DNA of 64,000 bases from Brachionus manjavacas (Eukaryota; Rotifera; Eurotatoria; Ploima; Brachionidae): NCBI GenBank assembly GCA_019054805.1, contig JAHQIY010000010.1, forward strand, positions 231,501 through 295,500, written 5' to 3'. Below, in pieces: positions 12,477 to 24,925 of this stretch. The translations under genes and the position numbers were made by a program. How positions within the stretch are numbered: the first letter of the stretch is position 1; the number at the start of each line of letters is the position of its first letter. Below the pieces are notes generated by a model, which did no database searches, was not told where the DNA came from, and saw only the letters and a list, made by a program, of their open reading frames with translations.

Positions 12477-14175
12477 TTATTTTTTGTGTATTCAAGTTGT
12501 GATTTATTTTTCTTTATTGAGTAGATTTTAAAATAAAACTCTAAAATTGATTAAAAAATTTGGTTTTTATTAATCCTGAAGCAAAAATTCCCCACAGTTA
12601 TGAAATAAAATTTGACAGCTAATAAAGCTTTACGACCGATGAATTAGACTTGGGTTTTAGATTAGACGCTGCAATTAAGATAATTAATAAATATTTTTCT
12701 CTTAAATTCATTTGGTATTTAAACCTTGCATTTTTAATAATTAATTTCATTAGGCTTTAGCCGATTTGAGTAAAAAAAATTCTTAATGCGAAAATAAAAT
12801 GACAAAAAAATTCTGATCATTAATATCAACAATCATTGATTAGAAAATTAAAATGAAGAATCTTTTGTGAAACAAAAAAATAAAAAGAAAAGAAAAAATC
12901 ATAATATTTTCAATTTCCTTCTCAAAGTGTTGCCAACAAAAAAATTTAAATAAATACACTTATAGCTTTTTCATGTCATTCATATTATTTCAGATACTCA
13001 GTAATATGTGGATTAATATTGGATGCCATTAGTTAATCAATTCGGTATAATCCACTTGGAAATTAGTTTTTAATGTGAATGTCTGCTAGTTAATGACGCT
13101 CATTGAATGCCACATCAGTCACAAAATCATTAAAAAAATTACCGATTATTTTAACAATTTAATGAGGGTAATCTTGGATTTAGGCCTAATTTAACAAAAT
13201 ATTTTAGGGGATTTGCTAGTTTTAGAGAGAATAGGGAATTTTCTGGCCAAATATTTGTTTTGCGAGCGCCTCTAACTCAAATCGATCTTTGATTTTAGTC
13301 TTTGAAGCTTAATCTGAACAAATACTAGTGACAAGCTTAAAATATGGAGGCCTAGGCGAGAATATTTGAAAAAATTCATTTAGACAAATATTTAATTATT
13401 TTATTTTCTGATTGAGAACAAGGCTTCGGTATTTTGATTAATACTGTAAAAATTTTCTAATTTCAATTCTGTGGTGGTTATTTAAAAAAAATCTTTTTCT
13501 TTTTTATAATTCAATAGATGAAATAAGGGTTGAAAACAATATCATTAAGGAATATTTTTATTTTTCAAATTTGTGAGAAAAAAAATTAAATTTTTGATGT
13601 TTTTTTTAAACTTTTCAATTTAATGACTTATGATTGACAAGACAATTTTTTTAAAAGTTTTTCTTCAAATTAATAAGTTGCACGATTTGCTTTAATCACG
13701 AATGACTAAGATTAGAAATGAAGCATCAAGTTTATTCTAAAAAATCCAATTTTTTTTCCTTTAGCCGAACAAGGTTGTTTCTTAATGTTGTTTCCTGTAT
13801 TTCATATTTTGAGATAAAAATCCATTAGTTTAAATATTCAATTATCAAATTGAAGATTTATTAATTTTTTTAGTCCCTAAATTTTTGACTTTTATTAATT
13901 TCAGCAATTTAAAAATAAAAATTTAATTTCAAATTTTCATGTAAAAATTTTTGTCTGAGTTTTTTTTTTAATGATCACATTAAATTTTAGTAAAAATTAG
14001 ATGCAATTTTTTTTAAAAATTTTGTGGATTATGTGAATAGTACCCAAGAAAGATGATGAGCGGCTACTGAGGTAACTGACCATCAAATAAAAAATAAATC
14101 TTTAAAAAATATCTAATGAGTGCTTGGCAGTAATTATTTTATCCTCTCTTTTATGGTTCGATATTCAAATGGGTT
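12477..14175. other. Intergenic DNA between NCS copies B and C
   Basis: Contains the copy B polyadenylation signal. Otherwise AT-rich with no supported gene. Confidence 0.5.
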
Positions 14176-14276
14176 GCTTCTATTAATTTGACCATTTCTT
14201 TCTTGTCTATTTTGCCATTGTTATTGGTGTCGTAGAGTTTTAAGCCAAGTTGAAGCTTTTTTTTACATCACCTTGA
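14176..14276 (-). pseudogene. Antisense fragment of NCS copy C
   Basis: The reverse complement of this 101-bp stretch matches copy C around 15932-16033 almost base for base: it covers the end of EF2's helix, the whole EF3 loop (DTNNNGKIDKKE) and MVKLIEA. I see one substitution (ggcttaaaa for ggctttaaa) and one missing A in a poly-A run, which shifts the frame. Similarity stops abruptly on both sides. It is a recent partial inverted duplication 1.7 kb upstream of its source and cannot encode a protein itself. Confidence 0.9.
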
Positions 14277-15533
14277 TCAATTCTGGCAAAGCAGAGGCAG
14301 ATTTTGACATTAAATACTTTGATTTTAAAAACTGGAATTTATTTTATTCATCATTTAATTTTAGATAGTCTGGCACCTTATTTAATATTCATTTATCTTG
14401 TATTTTTAAAATTTAAAATTTTACTTTTATACCTGCTTTGTCATTTTAAGTTGTTATAATTTTTCTTTCTGTTTACTAAAGTATGTGACAAATAGAAGTT
14501 ATTTTTTAGTTTTTAAAAATGAAAGCTTACAGAGGTATTTGTCACAAAGGCTTTTGGATAACTTATAAATTTCCAAAACCAATTTAAATCACGGAGCCCT
14601 TAAGAGCCATAACTTTTTAAAAAATTTATACAAAATTTAAAATTATTGATTTAGCGATATGCCATTTAAAGAGATCCTGCAAAATTTTTTTGTTTTTGTA
14701 TTCAATTTTTTGTAATTTTTATATATTCTTTCTTGACAAAAATTAATCCTATTAAAAATGCGTATTAGTATTAGTCATAAGCATGGCAGATAATGTTTCT
14801 TATTTGGATGCATTCGACACCCAGAAACCGCTTCAAAAATACCATTCATCTTTCATCTTGCTTTTTTAGATATTTATAATAATAAATCAATTTCAATCAA
14901 TCACGACTCTTTTTAATATTAATTTTTCTTTCAAATACTAAAAATTAAGTTTATTAAATTTAGTAAATTATGGCAATTAAATATAAATTAAATCGTAATT
15001 AAAAAAAAAGATTAGAAACAGAGTCATTTTTTCAGCAAAGCTTCGTTTAATCACCCTTATCGATTTAATGAAAGAAAATAATTTTTAAATACTTGAAAAT
15101 TTAGAAATAATTTTATTTTATTTTTTATATTGAATAATCAAATTTTTGAAAAATAAAAATTTCAGTCAAATAACAATTTTGAATAAAAATATTGATTCTT
15201 TTTGATTATTTTTAAATTACTTGTGAAGGGTAGCTACTTTAATAATATTTAAAAAATAAATTTTATACCCTTGGCAATCAATTAATTCAATAGCAAAGCA
15301 AACAAGTTGAGAGGAAAGGTATTTTTGCGTCGAAGGCAAAATATGTTGCATAATTGGCGTACCATAAACAATCTAATTCAAAAAACTTTGAATGAGTTTG
15401 AGAAAACATTAATTGAGCTGAAACATTTAATTTGGCGCAGTTTAAATTAAAATTCAAATTCTTATACCTTGGCAATTTGTTTCTAAAATATTATTAACAT
15501 TTAGAAAAAAAATAAAACTCGAGAAAAAGAAAA
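14277..15533. other. Intergenic DNA upstream of NCS copy C
   Basis: AT-rich; no gene supported. The small ORF at 15287-15475 on the minus strand has no recognised relative. Confidence 0.5.
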
Positions 15534-16210
15534 ATGGGTAACAAAGGTGCTAAAAACAAAAAAAAAGATCTAACCGTGTTGACAGAGGTGAGATAAGATC
15601 ATCTAATTCAATGTACTGAATTTAATTTTAAAAGGAGGAAATTCGATTCTTGTTGAACAATACACACTATACCAGAGAGGAAATTCTGCGATGGCATGCC
15701 GGCTTTTTGGTTTGTGGAATTTTGTTTTTCAAGCTTTTTTTACAATCTTTTTTTTAGAAAGATTGTCCCAAAGGTGAATTGGACAAGAAACAATTTACAA
15801 ATGTATTCAAGGAATTTTATCCGCAAGGAAAGGCGGAAAAATTCAGCGCTCAAATTTTCAATGTTTTCGACTCGGACCGCAGTGGTAAAATTGACTTTGG
15901 CGAATTTTTGATCGCCATATCGACCTCTTCTCAAGGTGATGTAAAAAAAAAGCTTCAACTTGGCTTTAAACTCTACGACACCAATAACAATGGCAAAATA
16001 GACAAGAAAGAAATGGTCAAATTAATAGAAGCTATTTACGACTTGACAGGAGAACAAAATCGCAAAAATGACAACGATCCTAAGCAACGAGTCGAGGCTT
16101 TGTTCAACAAATTGGACCGAGATAACAATGGCACAATTGATGAAAACGAGTTTATTGACGGCTGCTTGTCGGACCCGGTCCTAATGCGCATTTTGGTACC
16201 GCAAGTCTAG
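15534..16210 (+). CDS. NCS copy C, neuronal calcium sensor protein
   Basis: Three exons: 15534-15587, 15635-15709 and 15758-16210, separated by introns of 47 and 48 bp, both phase 0 (after LTE and after AGFL). The 193-aa product begins MGNKGAKNKKKDLTVL, with a potential myristoylated Gly2 and lysine patch, followed by EEIRFLLNNT and RWHAGFL, then the family motif KDCPKGEL. EF2 (about 81-92, DSDRSGKIDFGE), EF3 (117-128, DTNNNGKIDKKE) and EF4 (163-174, DRDNNGTIDENE) are canonical; EF1 is degenerate as in all NCS proteins. Intron positions match copy E, not copy B. AATAAA at 16249-16254. The copy D start codon is only 1.2 kb further on, in the same orientation. A partial antisense duplicate of this gene lies at 14176-14276. 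Confidence 0.93.
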
Positions 16211-17414
16211 CCGATTTTTCCAAATTACTAATTAGAAAAGATAAAGTTAATAAAAAATTTATGAATCAATTTTATTTTTTTATCATTTTCTTAGAAAACT
16301 CAAAGGCCAATGCTTTTTTATTACGCCAGAAACTAAAGGGCTTCAAAAAAATCCTTTTATAAACAACTTTTATTTTTTCAATTTGAAAAAAAAATTAATT
16401 TTTAAATAAAAAAAAGCTTGATGTAAAAAAAATTAGGATCAGTAAATTTAATCTTGTCTTGGTTTACCAAATTCCACTAATTCCTTCACGAAATTTTTAG
16501 ACTATTTACACAATTTAACAAAATTTGGGCTTAATTTGACGACTGGAATATTTGTTGGTACATCTTTCTCAATAAAATAAAAATTTTGGATTAGAACTTG
16601 GAATAAAAAACAAATTTTGTTTGATCTTAATTTATTTTCAACAAATTTGACAATTCGCATATTATTTGCTTTGTAGACCCAAAAACATTTCTTCAGGCTT
16701 AACGTAAATTTTTTTGCATTAAAATAAAAAAATTAAAAAAAAAATTGATTAATTACATTATTTTTTTTGATTTTTTGGATTTTGGATTTGATGTTAAACA
16801 AAATTTTTAAAATTACTGAATTCATTGAGAAAAATGTAAAAAAAAGTACTTAATAGGGTCGAAAAATAAATGAATGGTCTTTGTCACTCTTGGTATTTGG
16901 TCGCTAATTTATTGTTGAATCTAAGTAGCAAAATTCAGTTTCCTCAAAAAACAACTAAAAAAAACTTACAACAACAAATGATAAAAAATGCTATTTAGCT
17001 TTTATTTGAGTTAATTTTTTATTATGATTAGTTAAATACGGGGGTTTTATTGCGGGCTTAAGAATAGAAAGACTTCGAGGTTTATTGTTATTGTCAACTT
17101 TAGAAAGAAATTTATTCAAATTTTTGAAGAGAAATAAAAAGGTAAAATAGGATTTATTTGCATTGGGTTATTAATTCGAAATTATTAATAGCTACGAAAA
17201 TATAAATTTGAAGAGAAGCTTTCGAGCTAAATGAAGAAACTTATTTTTTCTATGAATTTTAAAATTATTACATTTTTGCTGTTAGTTACTCCAAATAGTG
17301 TGTTGTTTTAAGAGCAAGTGTCTTTGGAGAGCACTTTTTCAGAAATAAATTTCGTTGCTTTGCTCATGTATTTTTTTATTCTTTTCTTTAGAAAATTTTT
17401 CAACATTCAACAAA
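16211..17414. other. Intergenic DNA between NCS copies C and D
   Basis: AT-rich. A pyrimidine tract ending in ttttctttag at 17391, 23 bp before the copy D start, looks like a splice acceptor, so copy D may have an intron in its 5' UTR. Confidence 0.4.
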
Positions 17415-17996
17415 ATGGGTAACAAAGGTGGTAAAAAGAAAGCCGACAAAACAATTTTAACTGAAGAAGAAATCCAATTTTTGCTTAAGAACACCAACTA
17501 CAATAGAGATCAAATAAAAAAATGGCATGCTGGATTTTTACTCGATTGTCCCAAAGGTGAATTGGACAAGAAAAAATTTTTACAAGTTTACAAGGAATTT
17601 TTTCCCACTGGCAAAGCTGACACCTTTGCGACCGAAGTCTTCAAACTGTTCGACACAGATGGTTCGGGCAAAATTGACTTTGTCGAATTTTTGGTCGCCA
17701 TATCAACCTCTTCTTCTGGTGACATTAGAAAAAAACTCGCCATGGCATTCGATTTGTATGACACTAGTGACAATGGTCGCATAGAGAAAAAAGAAATGGT
17801 CAAGCTTTTAAATGCTATTTATGATTTGTATGGAGAAAAGAATCGCAAGGGCGACAATGATCCAAAAGAAAGAACTGAAGCAATTTTCAGGAAAATGGAC
17901 ACCAACTATTCAAACACTCTGGATGAAAAGGAATTCATTGAAGGATGTCTCTCTGATCCTATTCTGATGAAATTTTTGAATCCAACTCTTATCTAG
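17415..17996 (+). CDS. NCS copy D, intronless neuronal calcium sensor protein
   Basis: One uninterrupted 193-aa frame. The open frame extends 20 codons upstream to 17355, but the start at 17415 (MGNKGGKKKADKTIL) is chosen because it aligns with copies B and C, restores Gly2 for myristoylation, and follows an acceptor-like sequence. The protein contains LDCPKGEL (about 43-50), EF2 (80-91, DTDGSGKIDFVE), EF3 (116-127, DTSDNGRIEKKE) and EF4 (162-173, DTNYSNTLDEKE). In EF4 the central glycine is asparagine, which may weaken binding. The C-terminus (CLSDPILMKFLNPTLI) follows copies B and C. AATAAA at 18058-18063. No coding introns although neighbouring paralogues have two or three; the gene may have arisen by gene conversion or duplication from cDNA, or lost its introns. 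Confidence 0.93.
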   Translation: MGNKGGKKKADKTILTEEEIQFLLKNTNYNRDQIKKWHAGFLLDCPKGELDKKKFLQVYKEFFPTGKADTFATEVFKLFDTDGSGKIDFVEFLVAISTSSSGDIRKKLAMAFDLYDTSDNGRIEKKEMVKLLNAIYDLYGEKNRKGDNDPKERTEAIFRKMDTNYSNTLDEKEFIEGCLSDPILMKFLNPTLI

Positions 17997-19439
17997 ATTG
18001 TTTAATAATTATACATTTTTTAATATAGCCATTTTATATTTTAGAGATATTTTAGATAATAAAGATTAATTTAGATTAACTAACTCTTTTTTTTTTATCA
18101 ACTTATGAATATAATATGTTCATTTTTTTTAATAATTGAAATTAATTCCTTAAAAAAAGAATGGTGCCAAAGTTTTAGAACTACACCCTTTATTTAAATA
18201 ATAACTTTTAATTATAATTTGAATTCTAAAATGGCATAGGTAACCCCAAATATCAAATGAATAATAAATTTAAAAAAAATTTTCAAATTAGTATCTGTAA
18301 TTTACAAACTTAAAATTCTTTATTATGAATCATATTAACTTGAATTTTTGAAACCACAAAAATGTTAATTATAAAAATATCTAAAAAAAATATACAAATA
18401 TTTTTAGGGCAATTTGTTTGAAAAAATTGTTCTAAGAAAATAAATTAAGAAATTTTAAGTTCAAAATTTCTCAATTATAATGAATATATTTTCAAATTAT
18501 ATTTTAAAATCCTGAATTTAAATTTTTTTAAATGATTTTATTAATTTTAATTTATTAAAATTAAAATTGTTAGCTTCCTGAATGTTAAATTAAACTTTGA
18601 TAAAATTTAATTCTTCTTTTGATTAAAATTTTTAATTTTAAATATCGATTTGACTTGTTTTTTGTAGAAATATATATTTAAAATAAATTAGAAAAGACAA
18701 GATAAAAACAAATCTAATTTTATTGATTTTTGAATTGAATATGATTTCTCTATTTTTTTTAAATTTTAATATGTTTCCTTCTCATTTTTTTTCATCTACA
18801 ATACAATTAATAGTTACAGAATTTTTGAAAATTTTTTAAGCTAGTCTAAAAACCCATTTTGGTTAAAAAATTATTCAAAAAATTTAATTTCAAAATAATT
18901 TTTTCATTGAAATTTATTAACAAGGTGCTTTCAAATTATTACCAAACCAAACAGACCTTCGTAACAATAAAAATAATTAAAATTTTTGCAATATTTTGTT
19001 AAATTAACTTTACTAAAAAATTAGATAAAAAAATTTCCTATTTTTTGTTTTTTCATTAGTGTATTGTAAGCTTTTTAATTGTCAGACCAAAAGTAGATTG
19101 TGTAAAAACTGAAATCTATTTATAAAAAAAAAACTTTAATATAATTGAAAAATATCCTCTAGAAAATTTTGTAATTCTTGACCTGCTAAAAGTTAGAGAA
19201 GTTAAAAATTAAAAATTGACCAGTCTTAAAATAATCAAAAATCAATATTTAGAATTATTATTAAATTAAAGATCATTTTTTTATTTAAACTTAATAAAAA
19301 AATTAATATAAAAATTAAACAACTTTTAATTATTACAAAATTTTTACAAAAATTTACAAATTTTTAAATTTTTACAAACAAATTTTAACAAAATTAAATT
19401 TTGAAAAAAAAATTAATTATGGTTCGTTTTTAAAGATCT
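17997..19439. other. AT-rich intergenic DNA
   Basis: Copy D polyadenylation signal near 18060; nothing else recognised. Confidence 0.5.
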
Positions 19440-19870
19440 AAAAGAAGTTGAACCAAATCATTTTGTACAGTCTGTATGCCATTTAATAGCATTGATAAAA
19501 TATCGATATTCTCCCAAGATGTTTTTATTTTTTTTCCTTATCCATTTTGTAATACGTTTTCCTGTCATTCTAAGAACATGTCTAAGCCATCGCAGACAAT
19601 TAATCTTGATGCATTGACTAATTGCTTCGCAATTCGTTATTTTGAATAGCTCAGCATTTGACAATATTTCGGACCAGTGTATTCGGAGAGAACTTCTTAG
19701 GCTTCCAGTGTCGAAGGTGTTCAGACTTGTTAATCATTCTCAGAAATCTCCCAACATTCTTTTCTGTATTGGTTTTACTACACTGTTGTACAGCTTAAGC
19801 TTGTTTTCCTTTCTGTAGATGGCTAACTTCCATGCTGTTCGGATTATAACAAAAGCACCTTTTTCTTTAA
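19440..19870 (-). pseudogene. LINE (type C) RT C-terminal fragment
   Basis: Minus-strand translation shows KENKLKLYNSVVKP, then LRIHWSEILSNAELFK and CLRWLRHVLRMTGKRITKW. The last resembles the conserved RWLGHVLRM block that ends many endonuclease-type non-LTR retrotransposon ORFs. Stops break the frame near 19730. The same family is seen at 24.2-24.9, 57.5-57.8 and 60.7-61.0 kb. Confidence 0.75.
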
Positions 19871-20435
19871 CTACTTAAAATTAACTAGTAAATCGTTAAA
19901 TGAATTTACAAAATTTAAAAAAAAATTAGCAAAATAATAGTAAAATTTTGATTTTATAAATTAAAAAGTTAATTTTATAATTGCAAAATAATTTTTAAAT
20001 CTCCTTTCTATTATTGAAATTTTTTTAAAATCTATCTTAGAATTTTGAGCCTTTATTAATCCTTAAAATAAACTAAGTAGATTTCTACCTCCGCTATTAT
20101 TTTATCATAACTTGAAAATTAAATTTTTTGTTAAAGGTAAATTTTATGAGAAATGTCAAACTAAAATGAACAACTGATAACTGAATAAAGATAAAACAAA
20201 ACTAAAACCACAACCAGCAACTCTTGAATTTGTTTTCTGGAAGAAGTTACAATTAACATAATTCAATCTAACCAAGCTTTTTAAAAAATGAAAGAAGTCA
20301 GCTATCAAAAAAAATATGGGAAGACCAACATGAAATAGATTTTTGGACCTTAGTGTCTCAATTTGTTTCTTATTTAAGCTTCTAATCAAAAAAAATTATA
20401 GAAAATATAATAATAGTTAGCTGGTAAAACCATTT
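19871..20435. other. AT-rich intergenic DNA
   Basis: No supported gene. The ORF at 20156-20389 on the minus strand has no recognised family. Confidence 0.5.
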
Positions 20436-21394
20436 AGGTCATACTAAAACACTGACCCACAATTTTATTAAAATTTCCTGACTCCAATTTTTTTTGCAAA
20501 GAAAAAATATTTTTAAAAGTTTTAATATATCATTTAGTTTGAATTTTTCTCAATTTTTTAAAAATTAAATTAGTTTTTCTCCAAAATTTTTATTTTTTGT
20601 GAAAATTTAAAATTTTTTTATATTTTCAAAAACCTGTCCCCCTACTGGTCCCCAATTTAACGAAATTTCTATTTAAGGAGAAAATATGCTAAATTTTTCT
20701 ACAGGGAGTATTGTTTTTGAGATATTTTGATTAAAATAAAAGACCTTGGTTATTATTGAAATCGAATTTAAAAATTTTTAATACGACACGATACAAGATT
20801 TTTTACTGTTCTTTTGCTTTCTTAACTAAAAATTTATTTATTTATTTACAATTTCGTTAATATTGAATACGATCCATTTTTTTAATCAAATTAATAAAAC
20901 AAAATATATCAGATATTACAATTATAAATTTAATTTTCTCAATTACTTTGAGATCATTTGAAATTATCAAAAACTTTACTTCCTGGAGAAAGATTAAGCA
21001 TTTTTAGAAAGCCCAATGGGAAAATGGGGGTCAGTCGTATAAAATTGGGGGTCAGTAGAGGGTCAGGTTTCTTTAAAATCAAATTATAGTATTTTCGCTA
21101 AAAAAAAATTAATTTAAGAAAACAAAAAAAACAGTCAATAATCTTAGAAAATTCTTAAACGAATGGTATGACGTATTATGAAAATATTAAATTTTCACAA
21201 AAAAAAAAATTTTGGAGAAAAACTAATTTAATTTTTAAAAAATAGAAAAAATTCAAACTAAATGATATATTAAAACATTTAGTATATTATTAGTTTGAAT
21301 TTTTATTAAAACTTTTAAAAATATTTTTCTTTGCAAAAAAAATGGGGGTCAGGAGATTTTAAAAAATTGGGGCGTCAGTGTTTTAATAAGACCT
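20436..21394. mobile_element. 959-bp foldback element, TACTAAAACACTGAC family
   Basis: Long inverted arms (roughly 20436-20660 and 21024-21394) with ends aggtcatactaaaacactga and the inverse of aggtcttattaaaacactga. Perfect 8-bp target duplication aaccattt at 20428-20435 and 21395-21402. The arms share tttgcaaagaaaaatattt and ggagaaaaactaatttaatt with the shorter element at 6568-6803. No ORF of note. The centre also repeats the end motif ggggtcagt near 21030, suggesting a nested or internally rearranged copy. Confidence 0.85.
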
Positions 21395-24149
21395 AACCAT
21401 TTCTACGATTGCGTTATATTTTAACTTATATCCAAACTTTAAATGGTTCCAAAAAAACTGGAATAAATAAAAAAAGTAAAGATTTTTCCATAAAAGCTGA
21501 TTTCTTTAAACGTTAATAATTTCATACTATATATAGAGATAAAGAACAAAAAATAAAAAACTTCCATTTGTTATTAACAAATTAAAAATGAATTTATCAA
21601 AAAAGATTTAAAATTATTTGAACAAATTGACTCTAAAATACAAATAATTACAAAAATAAGTGACTAGTTTTAAATTTTTTTAAGTTTTTGAAATAGGAAA
21701 GGATAGTTGTTTGATAGTTTATTGTAATAATGGATATATTCCATAGAATAGAATTCCATTCGGATTCTAGAAGTATTGTGAGACGTTATATATGATTTAA
21801 ACAGGAGTTGATCATCAAGTAGGTGTTTGGTTAAAGTGTGAGTAACATGTCTCCCGGTAAAGCCATCATCAACACTAATAATAAGAAAAAAAGTTAAGTT
21901 AAAATCTATTCTATTTTTACTAAATCAATTCCTGCTTTTGAGATAGTTTGTCCTTAATATTTATGAATATTGAGTGCATTTGAAAGACTTAATGGAATCT
22001 GTTTTGCAAAATTAACGTCAAAAAATTTATTGAAATTCTGTTATTATATCATAAATTTTTTACTAATCTTGATCTAATATAAAAATTAAACTCAATTAAT
22101 AGTTTTGTTAGTGAATGATTATGATAATCCTTTTATCTAGATAGATTTTGTCACGAAAAGTCTTATTATCGATTTTGTGAAATTCAGAAAAAAATGATAA
22201 AAAGAACAGAAAAAATGTAAACAACTTGAAGCAACTTTTTTTTCAAAAAGTTTAAAATTAGTTCTATGAATGAAAAAATTTGGAAAAAAAAATTAATTTT
22301 TATTAATTTTAATTCAATTATTTTTCATCAAATCGTTGTACAACTATTAAGAATTATATATTATATTATAGCTAAGACTATTGAATTTTAAATTATAAAC
22401 TTTATATATCAGCTTCATTGTAAAATCGTTGAAATATTTATCAAAGAAAGGGAGCAAAACTTTAATGTAAAAAAACTCTTAAAAAAGTGCTTTAAATCAA
22501 ACTCGAATATTTATTAGCTTATTCACTTTTTAATATGTGAGTAAAATTTCAGGTCAATATCTGATTCTGACCGAAAGATATTCGAAAAAACGATCATTTC
22601 ACTGAATTTTCACTTTTTTTTTACAATCTTAAGATTTTGTTGTTTTTTCAATATAACTCTTTCAAAAATCATCCGATTGAAACAAGCAATAGCTCTTTTT
22701 AATCAAGATAAAATTCTCTACAAATTGATTTATCATAGTGGTATTCGAATTTTCTTGACCATTCTTTATTCCATGTTTTCCACAATGAAAATTTTCGTTG
22801 AGACTATGTGTCACACCATAAAATAGAGCATGCCAAAAATAAAATTAAAAAAGCCATTATTATTTTCGAAAAAAAAGAATAAACTAATATCAGACTGAAC
22901 ATTTTCATGATGATATCATTATCTGGTCATAATTTTTTTTGAAATTGCAGTTTCGGACAAGCATTATTGGACACCGGTAAGTACTAATTTAGTCATTTTT
23001 AAAATATTGACTATGTTAAATTTTTTTCAATTTAACTTTACAAAAGCTAACGATATTAAAGAAAGTTTTTTTGAACAAATCTAATTAATAAATGAAAAAT
23101 TAACTCAAACTCAAAATTTATTAACGAAAAATCTCTTAAAAATTAAATACTGATCAAATTTTCATTGTTTTATCAAAGTGAAAAAAATAAAATAATATCA
23201 ATTTTTAAAATCTAATAAAACTTTCTTAAGATATTCAAAATAAAAGACAATCTCAAATAGACACCTATTATTAAAATGCTTAAAATAAACGATAAAAAAT
23301 GCTAGAATTTTTGATAATAATACAATTTAAGTTGTTTTACTTTTTTTTTCAGAATAAAGGTTTTTCTAGACTCTTCTAGATACATTTGATATAGCAGATA
23401 TTTACTTTATTTTTTTTGAAATAATATCTCAAATTATTGAAAAAATATAGATGAAATGAAAAAAAAATAAATGAAAAATTAAATTAAATTTCAGATTTTT
23501 AAGACATTCTGAATTCTTTGATCAATATTTGAGGCTTAAAATGATCAAATTAAGTTTACATTAACATTTCTTAATGGAAATAATGCAGAGATACATTTTT
23601 AAAAAGGTAGATTCTGCAAATCAAATGCACACTGCAAAGTTAACGAAATAAAAATATATGAAATACATAAATCGGCTAAAACTGTTAATTTAGATTGTAA
23701 TAAAAAATGATAGAGGTTGGTCAAACTTGTAAATTTGAAACAAAAATCTTTTATCAAAATAAAAGTAAAAAAAAAACATTGTATTATTAATTTATTATTT
23801 ACAATTGTTTCACTTTTCGAAACATTTTTGCAAAAATTGTGCTGATATTTTTTAAAATCATCTTTGGCAAAAAAAATTGGTACTTTTATGATATTTACAT
23901 TAACTTAGAAAATATGATAAAAATTACATATTATTACATTAAATTGTGTAATTTTACGTAAAAAGATCTTCCTCAAATTACGTAGGATAATGTTATCTTA
24001 CATTTTCTTAAATACAAGGAATGATGTAATATTATGTAAGCTTACATTTTCTGACGTAAAATTACGTAAAAAACGTAATCTTACCCATTATACAGTTAAA
24101 CTTTAGCACTGTAAGAAAAAACAATTAATTTCATTATTAAACTTGATCA
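21395..24149. other. AT-rich intergenic DNA
   Basis: No gene supported. Around 23915-24090 there is a cluster of ttacgtaa-type words and short inverted repeats, perhaps the remains of a small foldback element. Confidence 0.4.
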
Positions 24150-24925
24150 GCATCATAAATGTGCTCAGGTATTTCTTATCAGATTCACACAACCCCCAAC
24201 ATTTGCTACCGTACATCAGTGTTGCTTTTACTACACTGTAATATAGCTTAAGTTTTGTTTCCTTACTGTAGCTGGTTGATTTTCATGCTGGTCAGAGTCT
24301 AGCAGAGGCACATTGCTTTAGCAAGTCTATTCTAAATTTCTCTATGTGTTCCCTTTGTTGTCCTAATGGTATTTTCTTAGTATGTGAATTCAGCTTCACA
24401 ATTGATCAGGGTATCCAATTATGTGTTGATGCACATTACTTCCGTTTAACCCCAATTATTATTAGTCCAGCTGGTTTATCGTTGTTCGCCAACTCTTACC
24501 TCTTCAAATGCATATGTGCTTCTGTTTTGATATTAGCCGCAGATCATCCGCAAAGTCTTAGTCTTCAAGCTTTGCTGTTAATCACCATTATATACCCCTC
24601 GCCTTGGCTGTTTTTTTCTTCAAGACATTGTCAATCAATATTAGGAATAGTGTCACAGAGAACGCACCCTTGTCTGTTTTTGGTGACCATGCACTTCTCA
24701 AACTTATTTTAATTTCTCCCAACTTTTGCGTTTAAGTCGCACAAGACAATCATGAGGTCATATCGATGAATTTAAATTCTTCTTCTTTGTAACTTTTGGT
24801 AGAATATAGACTTCTTCTCCTCATTGGCTTCGTCAGTTGGGGCATAGAATTGTATGATGAACGTGTTACAATGCTGACCTTTTAACCGTCTCCTCTATCT
24901 CGTCATTTTCATCATCTGAGTCTAT
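24150..24925 (-). pseudogene. LINE (type C) fragment: endonuclease joined to RT end
   Basis: Minus-strand translation gives two separated conserved parts. At about 24890-24680 the apurinic-like endonuclease: FIIQFYAPTDEANEEKKSIF, then LCDLNAKVG (family consensus GDxNAKVG) and a CVLCDT-like stretch. At about 24290-24160 the RT terminus: SKETKLKLYYSVVKATLMYG followed by SKCW. Most of the RT between them is missing or unrecognisable, and stops are frequent. An internally deleted, dead copy. A plus-strand ORF at 24344-24712 is only its antisense shadow. Confidence 0.75.

Noticed and set aside
17355..17414. Upstream start of the copy D open frame (MLCSCIFLFF...)
   Set aside because: It would add a hydrophobic leader absent from the family and remove the N-terminal Gly2. 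The stretch contains a splice acceptor-like sequence, so it is 5' UTR or intron.
20156..20389. 77-codon minus-strand ORF
   Set aside because: No recognised family and AT-driven composition; not counted as a gene.
24344..24712. 122-codon plus-strand ORF
   Set aside because: It lies antisense to a recognisable LINE endonuclease/RT fragment and has no family pattern of its own.
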